From the NCBI RefSeq assembly GCF_028554725.1, contig NC_071667.1, forward strand, positions 52,879,501-52,943,500: a stretch of 64,000 nt of DNA. The letters are read 5' to 3'. Position 1 is the stretch's first letter. Each line of letters begins with the position of its first letter. Origin of the DNA: Zeugodacus cucurbitae. Taxonomy: Eukaryota; Arthropoda; Insecta; Diptera; Tephritidae. Below are positions 10,510-25,500 of this stretch, one piece after another. The notes under the pieces are model-generated. The model did not search any database and had not been told where the DNA came from. It saw only the letters and a program-made list of their open reading frames with translations. The translations under genes and the position numbers were made by a program.

Positions 10510-13500
10510 CTGTGCGCGCAATTGAAATAGCGTAATAGAAGAAATGGAAGAAAAAAAAAACAGATGAAATAAATGGCAAAGTGTAGAGAAAATGTAGTGA
10601 AATAGAAATGACGAGAGCTGAAAAGTTGTGCTTTGGCTCATTTGTTAGTCAGCTTGACAGATTTGATTGGCTTAAAAGTTCAATTCGATTTTCCCAATGG
10701 AGTGGAATAATGGTTAGGTACTGTTATTGATGAAGATATATGTATGTATATATATAGGTAGATGTTTGCACTAAAGATAGATTGGTAATCAGAAACTTTA
10801 TTTTTTAATTTCGAAAAAGGTCATTGAATTGGTCAGTTGCTGCTGCTTTGCAGAGAAGCTCATTCCATAGACGCGCGCCTACTTTTTATATTTTACTTTA
10901 TACCGTAAGCTCAAGAATGTCAATAGATCAAAGCATGAGTTGAACGTCCTTTTGATGTACAAACAGTTGAGACGAAATGCCTGCAACATCTTTTTGAAAG
11001 GTTAAACTAAAGGTTAAACATAGAAAAGTAACAGTCTACAAATGTGAACACAGTAGATGTACATATCTATTCTAACATATCATCTATTTGAGTCGGATAT
11101 TAAATTTAAAAGTAACCGCTAACCGCTTAGTTAACCATTCTCTTTTATATTATTGCTCCTTAACTATTGCTGTGAATATGGCTAGTTTAGTACCTCAATA
11201 AAACCAATATCTCCAAAACATTTTAATACAAATGAAGAATACAGTAATGAAAGAAAAGATTGAATTGCATATAAGAGAAGTAAAACATTCTCTAAATAAT
11301 AGTGTCATAGCCTTTACAGATGAAAATTCAAAAGTTTCTTTGAAAGACTGGTGTTAGGTTAGACCTCACCTAAGGTCAAGTGGTAGATCTCCGCAACATC
11401 ACAGAGCCTTCCTAGACTTACTTACAGCTTCAAATGTTCTTTATGGCACCCAAATACTCCTAACAGATCATATAAACCCTCATGATACGACAAAGCGCTT
11501 GGGCTCTATTACAAAGTTCTGTGTTCGCCGAAGGTGTGCCTATCGTGGTGATTTAACTTAAGTATGGCGAATGCTGGACATTGAAGGAAGAAGTGCTTGA
11601 ATGATTTCTCTTCTCCTTCCTTCAGTCAGCTTTGGCTACTAGTGTCTGGCTTGATCCCTAATCTCCTGAATGTGTATCTATTGGACCAGTAAGAAGGTTT
11701 TAAGTCCGCCGCAGGCCAGAAAGACCTCGCAATTACACAGGTGCTGGTTATTGTCCAGCGTTGGACGAGCTCGCTCGAAGTCAATGTGTCCGGCGCTCAT
11801 GCCTTAGTCTACTACAGACTACCCACACGCATCTACTCCGGCGTCAATTTGCTAGGATAAACTAGTTTTCAGCGATTCCGCGGTGACCGGGTATCCACAC
11901 AAGTCGGATTTGCAAAGTAGTACGAAGCGATAATGTTATACAGTTCCTAACTAACTTAGAGCGTATTGTCCAAAGCTCTGTTGTCGGAGTATATACACAC
12001 CACTCTAAAGGAGGTCGCACTTCGGATCAGCATGTCTACTACTACTCTGATGACAGCTATATCTGTCTGAAAGACGCTGTAATGGTCTGATTGGTGTTAA
12101 ATATATATACCTAAATACATATTTAATGGAGAGTAATGACATAATTTCGGCAACTCCTAATATATCTGTTCGAAAGTAATGACAAAGTGTGTATAAAATT
12201 TTAGGGCAGTATATAAGGATAGTTGGACTTTTGTAGAAAGTCGGTCCTGTAAATTGCAATTAGTCTCCCAAATTCAATAGACTTTTTGCTTTGATGCATT
12301 AATTTTACTATCTTTTCAATACCAGTACAGACAGTAATTCTCCAGAATCAGGGCAGAAAAAAATCTCTGATTTTCATCAGACTTAACTCAGATTCCTTCG
12401 GAATACTTCTGACTTTCGGATGGTTTATTTAGAAAATGGCAAAGCAAATAAAGCTAAATTCTTGGCTATAACATCAAATTATTTGCGTTTTATTTGGTCT
12501 TGAAAACCACATTTCTACAAAAAACACTCTTCACCATTGTAATAAGAAAAATAAGTTTATTGTTTTCTTTTTGTAATTTTAATAATGTAATTAAGAATGG
12601 CGTTTCCAGTAAGTTCCATTTCGATATTCGAATTTACTTATGACTCAAAAAAAATAGATTTTGTTCAATATGAATATATATAGAAAAAAGTCGATTTCGC
12701 CTTATAATGCTAATAACTCCCTTGAGATGCTATCATTGATTGACATTAGCCTCTCTCTCTCTCTCTTAGCCAGCAAAAGGAGCAGTGGCGCGCCGTATTC
12801 GTCTTAATTATTCGTATGTTACATAAGTGACACAATTTCTGCCCAAATGTGATTGGAAATTTTGGGATAATGACTTATGTATTAACATATTGAAATAAAT
12901 TACACTACACCCAAAATGCCTCAATTAAACGACAGTGCAAGACAACCCACAAAGCTTTTATGTAAACGAACTTCCTTTACACAAATCACATTCACTGTGA
13001 CGAAGGGTTATTTATAACATCTAACGGTATTGACCTTCAGAACCATAAGTCTACTAATTAATACCTTACTGGACAGCGAATAGCCGACAAGCAGTCCCTT
13101 GCAAGCCAATTAGTCTTGCAAAAGCACCCAGCAGTAGCCACAGCTCAATTCAACTCCTTCGCCTAGAACTTCTAATTCATGCCACAAGTACGTAATCAAC
13201 AGAAATGTGGCATATAAATTTAATTTTGCATGTTATAACGTCCTGATTGCCGTTCCTTTGCCGGATTTGTTGTTGTTGTGTTATTAGTGCAGTTATTAGG
13301 TTCGTGTTTACGAACAGCGCTGGGCTGTAAGCCAATCAAACGGTATATGTATATATGAATATATATGACGACATCATTTTGCCGTCAAAAGCAAAATATT
13401 TACAGAAACGGGGGTTACTCGATAAGTGAGTGAGACGACTCCTAATAAATCAGAAACTTTGAAGCACCTGGTTAGGTGGTCCATTAAAGCATTTCTCAGT

Positions 13501-16500
13501 ACCTTAACTATAGACGTATTTTTTAAGATCTCAAAAAGATCTCTTAGTCTACAAACCCAAAGTCTTGGCTAGAGGCCGAATCTTTCTTCGTTCAAGGCAC
13601 TGTGTTATTCACAACCAGCTCTAAACAAACATTCGCTATAATATTACTAGTTTATGAGTCGAGTTTACAGTTCTTGGCCGCATGGAAATCGGGCCGTTCC
13701 TGTTGTGTAGAAACGCAAAGAACGTTTCATTGTATACTTTTGTCCTTAAGGAATTGTTCGCCAAACTTGTTATATCACGATTTATCGACAAGTTAGAAAA
13801 CCTCTTCCTTGTAGTTTAAAAAATCCTGAAGTTATTAATGATGTCTGGAAGAGTATAAGATCATGTGCAGTGAAGCCAGGAAAACATATGATTCTAGTCG
13901 ATCGCAAGACAATCTAAAACGATAACGGCCGATAGAACGAATTAACCAAACGACAGTTCTTAGTAGTACTCATTGAACATTTAATCTAGATCTTTCGAAG
14001 TTTCGTAGACTTATATTCAATGACTCAAGAACTTTGACGGGATTAACTGAATTAATCTGAACTATTTTCTGATTGGATTGTAAACCTGCAAAAATCACCT
14101 CTTAAAAAGTTTGATATTTTATTAGAGACGTTTTCATCACTCAAATAGTTTTCTGCTCGGATATTCATGCAGCAAAAGACCATTAACAGGTGCTCTCGTT
14201 TTCTCAAAATTGTACTTTTTTATAACTAGAATATAATATGCAGAGAATTTTGGAAAAATGGCCTAGAGGTGATTGCTATTACAACAGAACTTTTTTATTA
14301 AATCTAAACTACCCCTTGTGGCAACCAAATGACATTGGAAAGGGTAAACTCAAAAACTCACTTACGTATATTTTACACTGTCCTCGTTCATGCAGCTGTC
14401 AAGTTATACCTTTACTTTTCACGGCTTAAAACTTACACTACACCCCTTAAAATATATAAAATGTTGTCTACATAAAAACTTACCACAATTGGGCTTGCCA
14501 CGAGTACGTGTATTGGCGAATTCGACACCATGTTTATCCACACACCAGCAAACGCCGACAGAATTATGACATTGAGTGGGCTTATAGAAACCCTGGATAT
14601 CGCAATCGGGTGCATAGGCGCCTTTTGTGATAAAAATATGTTAGGATGACGACAGCAAAGAAGTTGACGGCAAATGCCGAGGGAAGATAAAATTAATTAA
14701 ATTTATATATTAAAGTAAGAAAGCTTTGCGTAGAATTTCGATTAATATTTATATTTATTGATATAATAAGCACAAGCGGATAAAAGAAGTTTATAAGTTA
14801 ATTGAAGAACAAAAGCTATAAAAAGTATATTATATAATTAGAAAGTAAAGAGTATATGTATGTAACTAAGAAAAGTTGATTATTTGTACGCGTATATTTT
14901 GAGTATATGTAATTAACAAGTAATCATTATAAAAATGTAATGCTATTTGATTATAGTATTATATTAAGCATAATAATTGATAATAATTGGAAAAGCTGCT
15001 AAAACTTGAAAGCACTGAAATATGTGAAAGCTCTGATATGAAAGTGAAAGCTCCATAGTGCGATGCAAAGTGCAGAAATGTCGAAAGCTTCATTACAGTT
15101 ATCGTAATAGTATTGAGCTAATAAAACTTTGTGTTCGTGTATTTCTAATTTAAATCAGTTTTTAGTATATCCTTAATTTTTTTGTTTGTTATTTTTTTTT
15201 CTTGTTCTGCATTTCGTTTCTTTCTCTTTTCATTTGTACTTTTGTGTAGCAGTTTAAAAAAACAACAACGAAGAATCGAAATAAATAAATCATTAAAGAA
15301 ATAAAAGTCCACCTGTACCTATCTCACCTGCAAAATCGCCAGCGATTCTTCGTCGTACCGCGGCGCATGGGCGATCGGTCTTCTCGAAGCAGCGGCACCA
15401 TTCGCGCGTATTAATCGAATTATCCTGATCCAAATCGCATGTATCGATGAATGGTTTAATGCAACGCTCATTCTGATCATGCTCCAAATCGTACATTTCC
15501 TGCAGCGACAAATAGCCGTCGTTGTTCAAATCCAAATGGCCGAACATCCATTTGGCCTCGGTCTTGCAGGCGGGTGGGAAGTGCGCCTTCGATTTTTGGC
15601 TATGTTGTCGTCGTTTCTTGCTGTCGGCCATTATAACGGAGAACCAGTCAAGCAGGCGATTGCCGATGGCGGTCAATTGTTGTGGCTTGCATTCGGCTGA
15701 TTTGGAGGGGAGGAAACCTGTGAGCGGAATGAGATTAAGTGATTAAGCCTGTTGACCACTGTTGCGATTGTGTGGGTGTAAATATTTAATGTGTGTACAC
15801 AACATTAGAGGTTATGTACATGTATGTGTGTTGCGAGTTGAAAAGGTCACATTTAATGCGAGAAATTATGCAAATTGCCGCATTGATTGTTGTGATTGAG
15901 TGCTGTAGGTGTGTGTTTTATATGTGGGTGTTCTCTTTTCATTACTCACCATTGTTCATGCTATTTTTGCTGTACTTTTGTGGTTTCTCGACCACCTCAT
16001 TATAGCCACGGATTTTGTGCTTATCCTCTGGGTATTGGTTGTCCTGCAATGAAAATGAGAGATTTATATCAAATATAATGTATTTTAGCTAATTACATTT
16101 TGTAGTATTTTCCATGATTGCACTTAATGCCATAGTATAACAAATACGTTTCTACAGACTAGATTATTACTACTATTATAACCCAACTGTGATTCAAAAT
16201 GATTTCCCATAATTTTACAAATATTTGGACCCGTATGATGGGGTTTTTAACAATGTAGATGCCTCCTATTTATACCGCAAGAATGATAAAACAGAGCACG
16301 AAACTTTCAGTTAAGAGCGCTATTCTAACCTGATCAAAATTGTTCACAAACGTTAGCTATTGTTACCCCGAAAGGTATACAAGTATTGTTTGACCAGTTA
16401 TTGCCACAATATTAACTGGAACCGGTCTATAGTTAGTTAAGACACACTGTTTATAAATCATTGTTATCGTCTGGTGTCTAGATTAACGAACTGGATATTG

Positions 16501-19500
16501 TAGAGAGTTTTAGTGCACGTAGAATGGCACTGAGTTAGTTAAAGCCTTCCTCGGAAATGATGTCCAAGTAGAATTCGGACGTTCAACGAAGTAAAATCTT
16601 ATACAGACACATTTTGTGATCTAAATAGCATATCTTACCAATGCGAAGAACTCAAGCATCTTGTTTCGCAAGAGAAATTTACTGCCGTGTAGTACGTTCT
16701 CGTAGATACTAACAAAACTTTTGGTTTGATCGCATGGGGAGGAGGACTTGTTCGCAGATTTCAGAACAAAACAATAACAGTCCTGAATGCTCAATATGAC
16801 GACACTTCTCCTTCGATATTGGTGATCAAAAATAAATTTAACGAGTTTCAACGTGCTCACAGCCGATTTATGGTGAACCATGTCTAGGCTAAGACAAATG
16901 GCTGTCAAAAGTCCACAATCTCGTGATATACTTTAGCTGAGGAAGTAGATATTTTTGTTGGTCGTATACTGCATGGATTGGTGCTACTTTGGACTGAGTA
17001 GGCAATTGAAAAGTAAAGTCCTCTCTCGACGAACCAAAATCAAACTCTATAAGTCGCTCATTATTCCCGTCCTGATGTATGGCGTTGAATCGTGGACGAT
17101 GACAACATCCGATGATCTACATCGACTGCCTATAGAAGGAAAAACGGAACTCTACCATTCTAATTTATTTATGAATGAATGAGGACATTATCGGCGCGAT
17201 GGAAGACAGTCGGTAGTTTATAAGTTGAAACATCGCTGCAATTGAAACATCCACTCTTCGAAATTAACGTTATTTAAGTTCAAGGGTCACAGCTGAAAAA
17301 ATTACGACTCCCGGATGACCGTTTCAATAGTTTAGCATTCTCTACAAACTCGAGTTTTATAAAGAAATTCTCTAACTTAAGTTTGTCTCACAATTCAAAG
17401 GTACTCGAGTATAAATGGGAGGAGATGTTTCACAAACATCTTTGATTGCCATTTTCGGCAGTGAAAACTCACTTGCATTTCATGCAAATACATCCCCACA
17501 TTTCGGCTTTTAGTTATTTAATTATGAAAGGAACCGCAAATTCATGAGCATCGCTGAAATGTGAAGTATGCAGAAACACTATATAAATTCTATAATGCGA
17601 ATATTGTGGTCGAATTAATTTTTCCACATCAACAATGGCATGCCTTTCAAAGGATATCGAAATGTGCGTGTGTGGTAATGACAACTTGTCAGTAAAATTA
17701 TGTGACACTCACTTCATTCAATCGAAGTAAATACTATTCAAATAAAGAGTATATATATCTACTATATAAATATCTATATATATATATATACATTCTATAT
17801 ATGTATTTATATGTATTCCTAATTATGTATATTACTTGACTCTGCAGCTACACTATTGTTATGTCGTATACAAAAGACCCCAAATGATGGCAAGCGCCGG
17901 CGGAGTGGCGAGAATTTAGTTCAAGTTCTTATATTGCCATTAAAGCAACTCCTACAAAATTCATATTTACATGCTTATTTCCATTGCAAGCACTCGTATT
18001 GTACTCATATAATCACTTTCGTGTATAACACTACAATCTAAAACACCTCTTGAGGGAGTAAAGGTGGTGTACCCACAAAAACACCCATAGTAGTTGTGAA
18101 TTACATGGTAACGAGAATTCGAGAAATTTCATGATACAAATGCTAGATATATGTGTAGGTATGTGCAAGTAGTTGTTATTATAGACCAACTGACATAACT
18201 AGTAGTGAATATATAATATGAGACGTACCTCTACCCTGTAGGAAATAATCAACATAAACAAAGCAATTCTTTAGATTATATTATCAACTACAATATCACT
18301 CTTATCAAAATTCACTTTTTCGCTGAGAATTATCTCTCTCTGTATGTGAAAGGCTTCAATGTTAATACCCGAAAAAATGAACTGGTTGCCCATCTATTTG
18401 AAAACCTTATCCAAACCAGTAAGAGAGGGCTAAATTCGGGTGCAACCGACTTATCTAACTTTATTAAGATAACACACAATTTTTTCCATACATATATTCG
18501 AAATAAACCTGACCTGATTTTGCCCAATTTTTTAGCACAGAAGAATTGAATTTCTATAAAATTTCTGAGAGATTTACCAATATTTTCGGTAGGGATTTTT
18601 AATTGAGATGAATCCGATGTCTTCATTGGAATTAAAAATAGTTTATCAATATTTCGAACCTTTATATTTTATATTCATAACCTATTTGGTGTTCTTATAC
18701 AGTGAAAGAAAAAGAATTAAAAGATACGGTTTTCTTCCCTGACATTAATTTATTCTTTGGAACACAAGGTGAAAGAAGTCATGTTTCACACATCTTTTCT
18801 GCAGAAATAAGATGGCAACCAAACCAGAGATTATGTTGTAGAGTTTTAATTCGAGTCTGGTATTATCTGGTCCACTTTCACCCAGTTTGTTGCATTGTTA
18901 ACTCAACGGATGTTTGCAAATCTGTATTTGAGGTATGTGGAGCTAGAGGCATTATTGACCAGAGTATTCCCAATTTTTTGCCACAGAGACATATTATTGG
19001 AAGACCTCCACTGAATTTCTATAAAATTTTTGAGAAATTTACCAATATTTTCGGTAAGCATTTTTAATCGAGGGATGCCGCACCTGTTTCAAAGTTATCA
19101 TCCATTTTCACGGTGTATAATGGAGTACTAAAGGTAAATGTGTTCCAAAAACGTATTTGTTTTCGAGATATATACAAAGCCACGAATAGAGAGGAGATAA
19201 AAATCAATTCCAATTTTTTGATCACGTCGAAATTTGGGATGGCTTTCCACATTACTATCTGAAAAGTTTCAACTTTCCCACCATATGCTACTCTATAAGA
19301 ATGCGACTACCATTTATTTAATAATTTTTGCAAGTAAAGTGGAAATAAATTCAAGCCCGATTTGAAAACTATTCCAAATTAGCGACTTAACGGAGGCTCT
19401 TGTAAACAATTGTGCATATACTTTACTTTCGAAACCATTTGTGATACTCATCGATTATATTAAGAAAACGGCAAGTAAAACCTAAAAACTAATTTTGATG

Positions 19501-22500
19501 TTATCGTTTCAAAAGTCGGACTAAATTGTTTCCAGTCGCCAAGGAAATACTTTTAGGGGTTTTGTACTTGGATGCTAATGAGCAATAACTAAAAACAAAT
19601 TTACTTAGAAACCACTTAAATGTTAAAGGTCCCGAAAAACGACATCTCGGTACCGAAAGAGTAGGACGACTAGACTTTTTATTAATGGTTGGGAATCACC
19701 TTTTGCAACTCTTAAAAACGAATATGATCTATTTGACCGACATTTCGGCCTTAATGGCGAAAATTCTCAATATTGGTTGCAAGCAGCGGGTTACAGTATA
19801 AAATAAAACAGATCAATACACATGACTCTCTACGGATCGTCTCGGTCCTAGTTCGTTTTGTACATAAAATGAAATAAACTGTTATGTTGGGTTCTGTCAG
19901 TTATAATGATTTGTTTTGAACCGTGGGAGAGATCTCGTCTCTGTAATACCGCCTTGCAGCTACGGTTCGGAATTTATTGTTTGATGTCTTCTTATCTAAT
20001 AGAAATTATTTACTGAGACCCTACAGACCCTTCTTACACGTTTACTGTGTTTTACAGAAATATTGACACATTGTTCGCAGGTATGCAGAGTGTATGAGCT
20101 TAACTAGATAATTCACATTCTCCTATCAACAGGATATGCCTTATCACTTACCTTCTTGTAGGCGGTGTACTTGAGATACTTATAATGTTTGTTATCGTAT
20201 TTGATTTCCTCCGGTGTGAATGTGAATTGCGAATTTATGTGATTGTAATGCCGATTGTTATCGTCCTTATCCTATTTGCCCGACCCCACATGAGGTGACA
20301 ATAGTGGTGACAACGATGACCAAATCGCACATAACGGTACCGAAGTATGCAGTTGCGAACGGTGTGGGGAGCGGTGCGACGTGATCAGGTGTCAAAGAAT
20401 GTAAAATCAACCATCCGCATGAGTAAGCATAAAAGCAACAACAATAAGCGAAAAGATGTGCGTCGCCGGTGTCGTAGAACCGTTAAGGGCGTAACGGTAA
20501 CAGTGATGGCAATGAAGTGCGATGGATAAGCGAGCGGGCGGTGCATCGGTGCGGCAGCAGTGTAAGCGAAATGAAAGAAATCGAAAAGAAAGCACAATTC
20601 ATATTAGAACAATGAAAATACGAAAGTACAAAAAACAAAGAGCCATTGCAAGAATTGAAATAAAATTTACGTTCGTTATTTACGTTTATTCAGGGAATTC
20701 CACAAAAAGGTACCAATTTGAGACTATCGACGTTGGTGCCATTCGAATTTTGTTTTGTGTGTTGGCTCTAAAACCGAGTTAGAAACAACATGTGGTCTCT
20801 AGTGTATCGTGAAAATGTTTGTATATATGTTCTCTTTGGTGAACTGGTGAGCAATATTAAGCATTCAAGTGTGGTGAATGAGTAAATTTGAAAAGTGTAA
20901 GACAATTAAAACCAAGTAGCCATGCATTGAGTTCGGACTAACCTTATAGTTATAAGAAATTATTATATAAGCTTTAAAATTATTGAGATTCCATTTGAAT
21001 TCATACGATCTCTATGATATGGAAAATAATTTAAAAACAAAGTGCGGAATTGCATTTCAGATGTGTTTACACATTTACATTTCCATCCCCTAAAAGACTG
21101 GAAAGTAGAAAGATTGTTGGCTGTGTCCAACCAATTAAAAAATGTCCGCCAATTTTAGTGTGTTTGATTTCAATCTTATCTGTCCTTGAGATATCCACTT
21201 GCGCTAGAGCGCTGGACACACTGACTTCGATCAAGCTCGCCAAACCTTGCACAACAACCAGTACATGTGCAGTTGCGAGGTGTTTCTGGGCCGCGGTGGT
21301 CCGAAAACGGTCCTGCCAGCTGCTGTCTCTGAAGAAAGCTCATCTCGCCGCAATCATTAGTGTGCTTACTGGTTTCAATATTTCAATTCAATATTGTTCA
21401 ATAGATACACATGCGGTGAGGAACCAAGTCGGACGCTAGTTGTCAAAGTTGTTTGAGGAATCATCCAATCACTTTCTCCTTCAATGTCAAACATTCGCCA
21501 GACTAAGATTAAAACTTAAAACTTTAGAACTTAGTGATGAGTCCAAGCGCTTTGTCGAATCATGGTCTTGGTGATCCATTAGGAGTAATTGGGTGCCACA
21601 AAGGACAGTCGAAGCTGTCTAAATGCGACTCCCTGCAGGGATCTAACCCTTGTCATAACCTAACATAACCCTGAGATATAGCTCACGTTTCAAGATCTTC
21701 ATTAGATACTCCAAAAATAAATTTCCGTACGTATCCATGTTTGAAAGCTTTGAAGGGTTATATAATCATGAGTCAATACAGACGTGTTTTAAGTTTTAAA
21801 GCGTTCTTAAAAATAATTGAACAAAATTTCATGCTTGTCATTTATTTACACGAGTCCGGGGACCTATCCTACCAATGGTTCGTTTGTGTAGAACTTTTGA
21901 GAATTAGGTTAAGTAATGAAATTACGATTTGACCAACTATAACTTCAACAAACACCATAGTGTATAGAGGCGTTTCCTCCATACAAGCCAGGGCTTTCTA
22001 CTCGAAAACAGCCTCAAGATCCTACGATCTGCTTGGAAGGTTCATCAGCATTTTTAAACTTTCTATTGAGACTAGGCATATTTTCATCTCCCTTAATGGT
22101 ATTGTCCGTAAAGTAGAAAATTTGAGCGGGAAGTTTTTAACAGCAATCCAAAATTTATTTCCGGTGTTGCCAAAGAAATACAGATTATTCTACGAAATAT
22201 CGCAAGCAGTTATTCTACATTACTAGGAGGTTAGTCGCTTCAAATTTGTCGTCCCATTCTATGAAATATAATGGTGTTTCCAGAATTCATGAATTTTGCT
22301 ATTTCTGTATTATTATCTCTCAGTTCGTTGTCAACTGTGGCTGAGGAAGACTTTCTATAATGATAATAATGACCTTTTACCCCTAGTAAGTGTATTTTTC
22401 GATGGTTCTTGAGGGAAATCTTTCTATAATTCCACAGTTAATGAAATGACATGAACGAGTAAAGGCACGGTATCAATCAACTGTTGGTAGCGTTGCGACC

Positions 22501-25500
22501 AGTTCCAAAATTGTAAAATTTTTTTAATAAGTACTGAGACATTGTAATGAAGTTTACGAAGGGGTGTATTTGAGAATTCAATGAATGAAATAAATCCTTT
22601 ACTCACAACACATACCGAGAAGTTTCATTTCTGCCACGAGATTCTTCAACAATTTATTTTACAAAGTGTACTTGTACCAGATTTAAAGAAATCCTTTCAA
22701 TATACTTATATAAATATTATTACCAAATAATACCATACTCAAAATATCAACGCTTATTCAACTCATTACACCTTTCTGCTGTGCATTACTTCTTTGCGCT
22801 AAATATATTATATTATATAATACTTATGTAATCGTATCTGCTTTGCTACTTACGTCCATAATAGCATTAAAATTGTTGCTGTTCAAAGTGTTGTCCAAAT
22901 TGTCGTTGGTGTTGCCCAAAATATTGTTGCTATTGCTGTTATCCTTGTACATTAATTGTTGTTGCATTTGTTGTTTTTGCTGTTGTTGCTGTTGCTGCTG
23001 TTGTTGCTCAATGGTCTTCTTATATTTGGCATTAAATGCGCTTTGACGCTCACTGAGACGCTGCAAACGTTTGCCATCCGTATTTTCTGTAAAAAACATT
23101 AAAAAAATTTTATTAAATAGAAGAGAGTAAGGGAATTTAATATAGAGGTTATGTATATAAATAGAACAGAAACGAAAGACCTATCTTTCTATTTTAATTG
23201 TCTCTTTTGCTACAGAGATGAATATTTAGATTCAGGTTTTTTTATCAGACGATTTTTTATGGAATTACATTAACATGTCGTCTGATTCATTATCAATATA
23301 TCGAACTATAATCTATAGAGTGTTCCTTCTCAGCGAAAGAGAGACTACTGATAGCCACAGTTTCCCTCGCAGACATTCATTTATCAGTTGCTTAGTTTAG
23401 TCCTTTACTCGAGAGAATTTTGTCAATATAAGTCTTAAGGATATATCTTCCACACATCCTTCTTGTAGAAATAATTTCGTTTTGAATGCAACCAAACCGG
23501 ATCTTCAGTTATAGATTTTTACTAAGAGTTTTGTATTGCAAAAGGAGGACTACATTTGCTCCCTTTTTATTACATTTTTAGACGTCCAAACAATTCATTT
23601 GACAAGCAATCGTCAGACCCATAGGTATATATCCAATATATCTTACTGATAAATCAAAGATTGCATGTAAAAAGTAATTTATCTATCAATTCCGTCGAAA
23701 TATTTTGATATCTAACTAATTCTGCTTGAGGATATCATACTACCGAATTCTTTGGGTGATAAAACGAGTCAAGGATACATTAAGTGGTTTTGTGTAATAT
23801 TCGACATTGCTAAAGCATTTGAGTATCAGCATGGATATCCAAAGTCAGGATTTTCGATCACCATCTTGGCATTTGTTTCACAAACTTACTGCTTTTGGAG
23901 AGGATTCTATATGCCTGAGGGTCGTCAACGTTTCGTCACCAAACTTTGGCGGTTGGGGATCCAGAAAAGGTAACCTTACCCATTCATCAAGAGCGTTGGA
24001 GCTATTGAAGGCTGACAATATTTTCAATAAAATTTTTTTGAGACAAAAGAATGAATCTAACAATTGGAGGTTAATTCTGTTTACCTAACTGTTTATATGG
24101 AAAATTTCTTCAGAAAAAATGTTGACTTTTGTCTTGGCCAAAGATGATGCCAAAGAGGAAGACTGATAAAACACTATTTCATGTCGGAATTAGAATCGAA
24201 CTTTGCAAAGAATTTGGGTCTTGCGAAACTTCCTGTATTACCAAAACCGAGAAATCTTATAAGTTAAACAAATTGATGGAATGCATTTTAAAGTCCGACT
24301 GTTTTGAAAAGTGTCAAAGGAATTAATTTTAAACAAGACATTGATAAATAAGTAAAGCGTTCAACTTAATTTTCAATTATATCTGGCAACACGTCAAACT
24401 GTGAAGTTTAATTTTTTCTCGGTTCTTGAATCTGTGCTTAAATTTATTAATATAATTAAAGAAAGTTTACTTTTAATAAGTGTAATCTAAAGCTAAGTAT
24501 TTGTGCTAATTTGCTTTTGTGTTATATTTAAATTTTAATTGTATTTTAACTATTTTCTTAAATTCTGGTGCCGAGTCTTTTAAATCATTTGTTGTTGTTA
24601 TCAATTATCAATTTTATTTCCTACTTTGCAATTGTTTGTGCGATTGCATATTGTTTTTGTTTTAATTTGCTCTTTTTCTTTTGATTCGTCTTTTTTTCTT
24701 TCATTTTTGCTCACAGCTGTTTGCGTGTTATTTTTAAGTGGCTCAGTGCTTCTCAAACTGCTCACTATTATATTGGTTGTGATCTCGGCTAATTCAGTAT
24801 AACTATTATTGTTTTTCTATTTACTATTATATCATATTTTAATTTTTATTATTATTTACTATTCTGTTTTTTCCTTCAATTTAAATTTTTTTTTTTTTCA
24901 TAATGACTTGCAATTTTCCGAATTGTACTATTAAAGGCGATTCTGATCGTTTTGTTTCTTGTTGGCTTTGTGACGGGCTTGCCCATCTTAAATGTGCTGG
25001 ATTGACAGGTAGAATCTTAGATTCTATTCTCGATGGAAAGGGTCTGCGCTGGTCGTGCTTAAAGTGTAGACCGACAGATATTGAATTATTTAAAGTTTTT
25101 AAACAGGCGCGCAATAATTTTAAAGAAATCGGTCGAGAACTTCAAAACCTTACAGAAAAATTTAAGCATTATGAAGTGTTGTTTCAATCATTTAAATGCC
25201 TAAATGATCAAGATGATAATGCTAAGCCTTCATCAAAACGTAAACGTCCGTCTAATGAGGAACCTGCCACTTTGTCCGTGAAAAGTATGTCACCGGTGAA
25301 ATTAGACCTTATTAATCTCTCATCTCCTTGCCCTCAAGGAGAGAAGCCTTCCTCTTCAAAAGTGCTTAATCCTCCGAAAACAATTAACGATAACCTTAAG
25401 CGGAAAACTATTCAGGATCCGCCTCCTATTAACTCTGAGTTTGTGGCAAAAAATTTGGTAGTAATACCTCAACGAAAATCTATTTTCGTTTCGAGATTCG

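Noticed and set aside
16621..16908. 95-residue minus-strand open frame in a Cow intron
   Set aside because: Splice sites and phase do not fit Cow, and no transposon family was recognised.
18702..19067. 121-residue plus-strand open frame
   Set aside because: It overlaps blocks of the dispersed repeat family and has no domain signature; probably chance.
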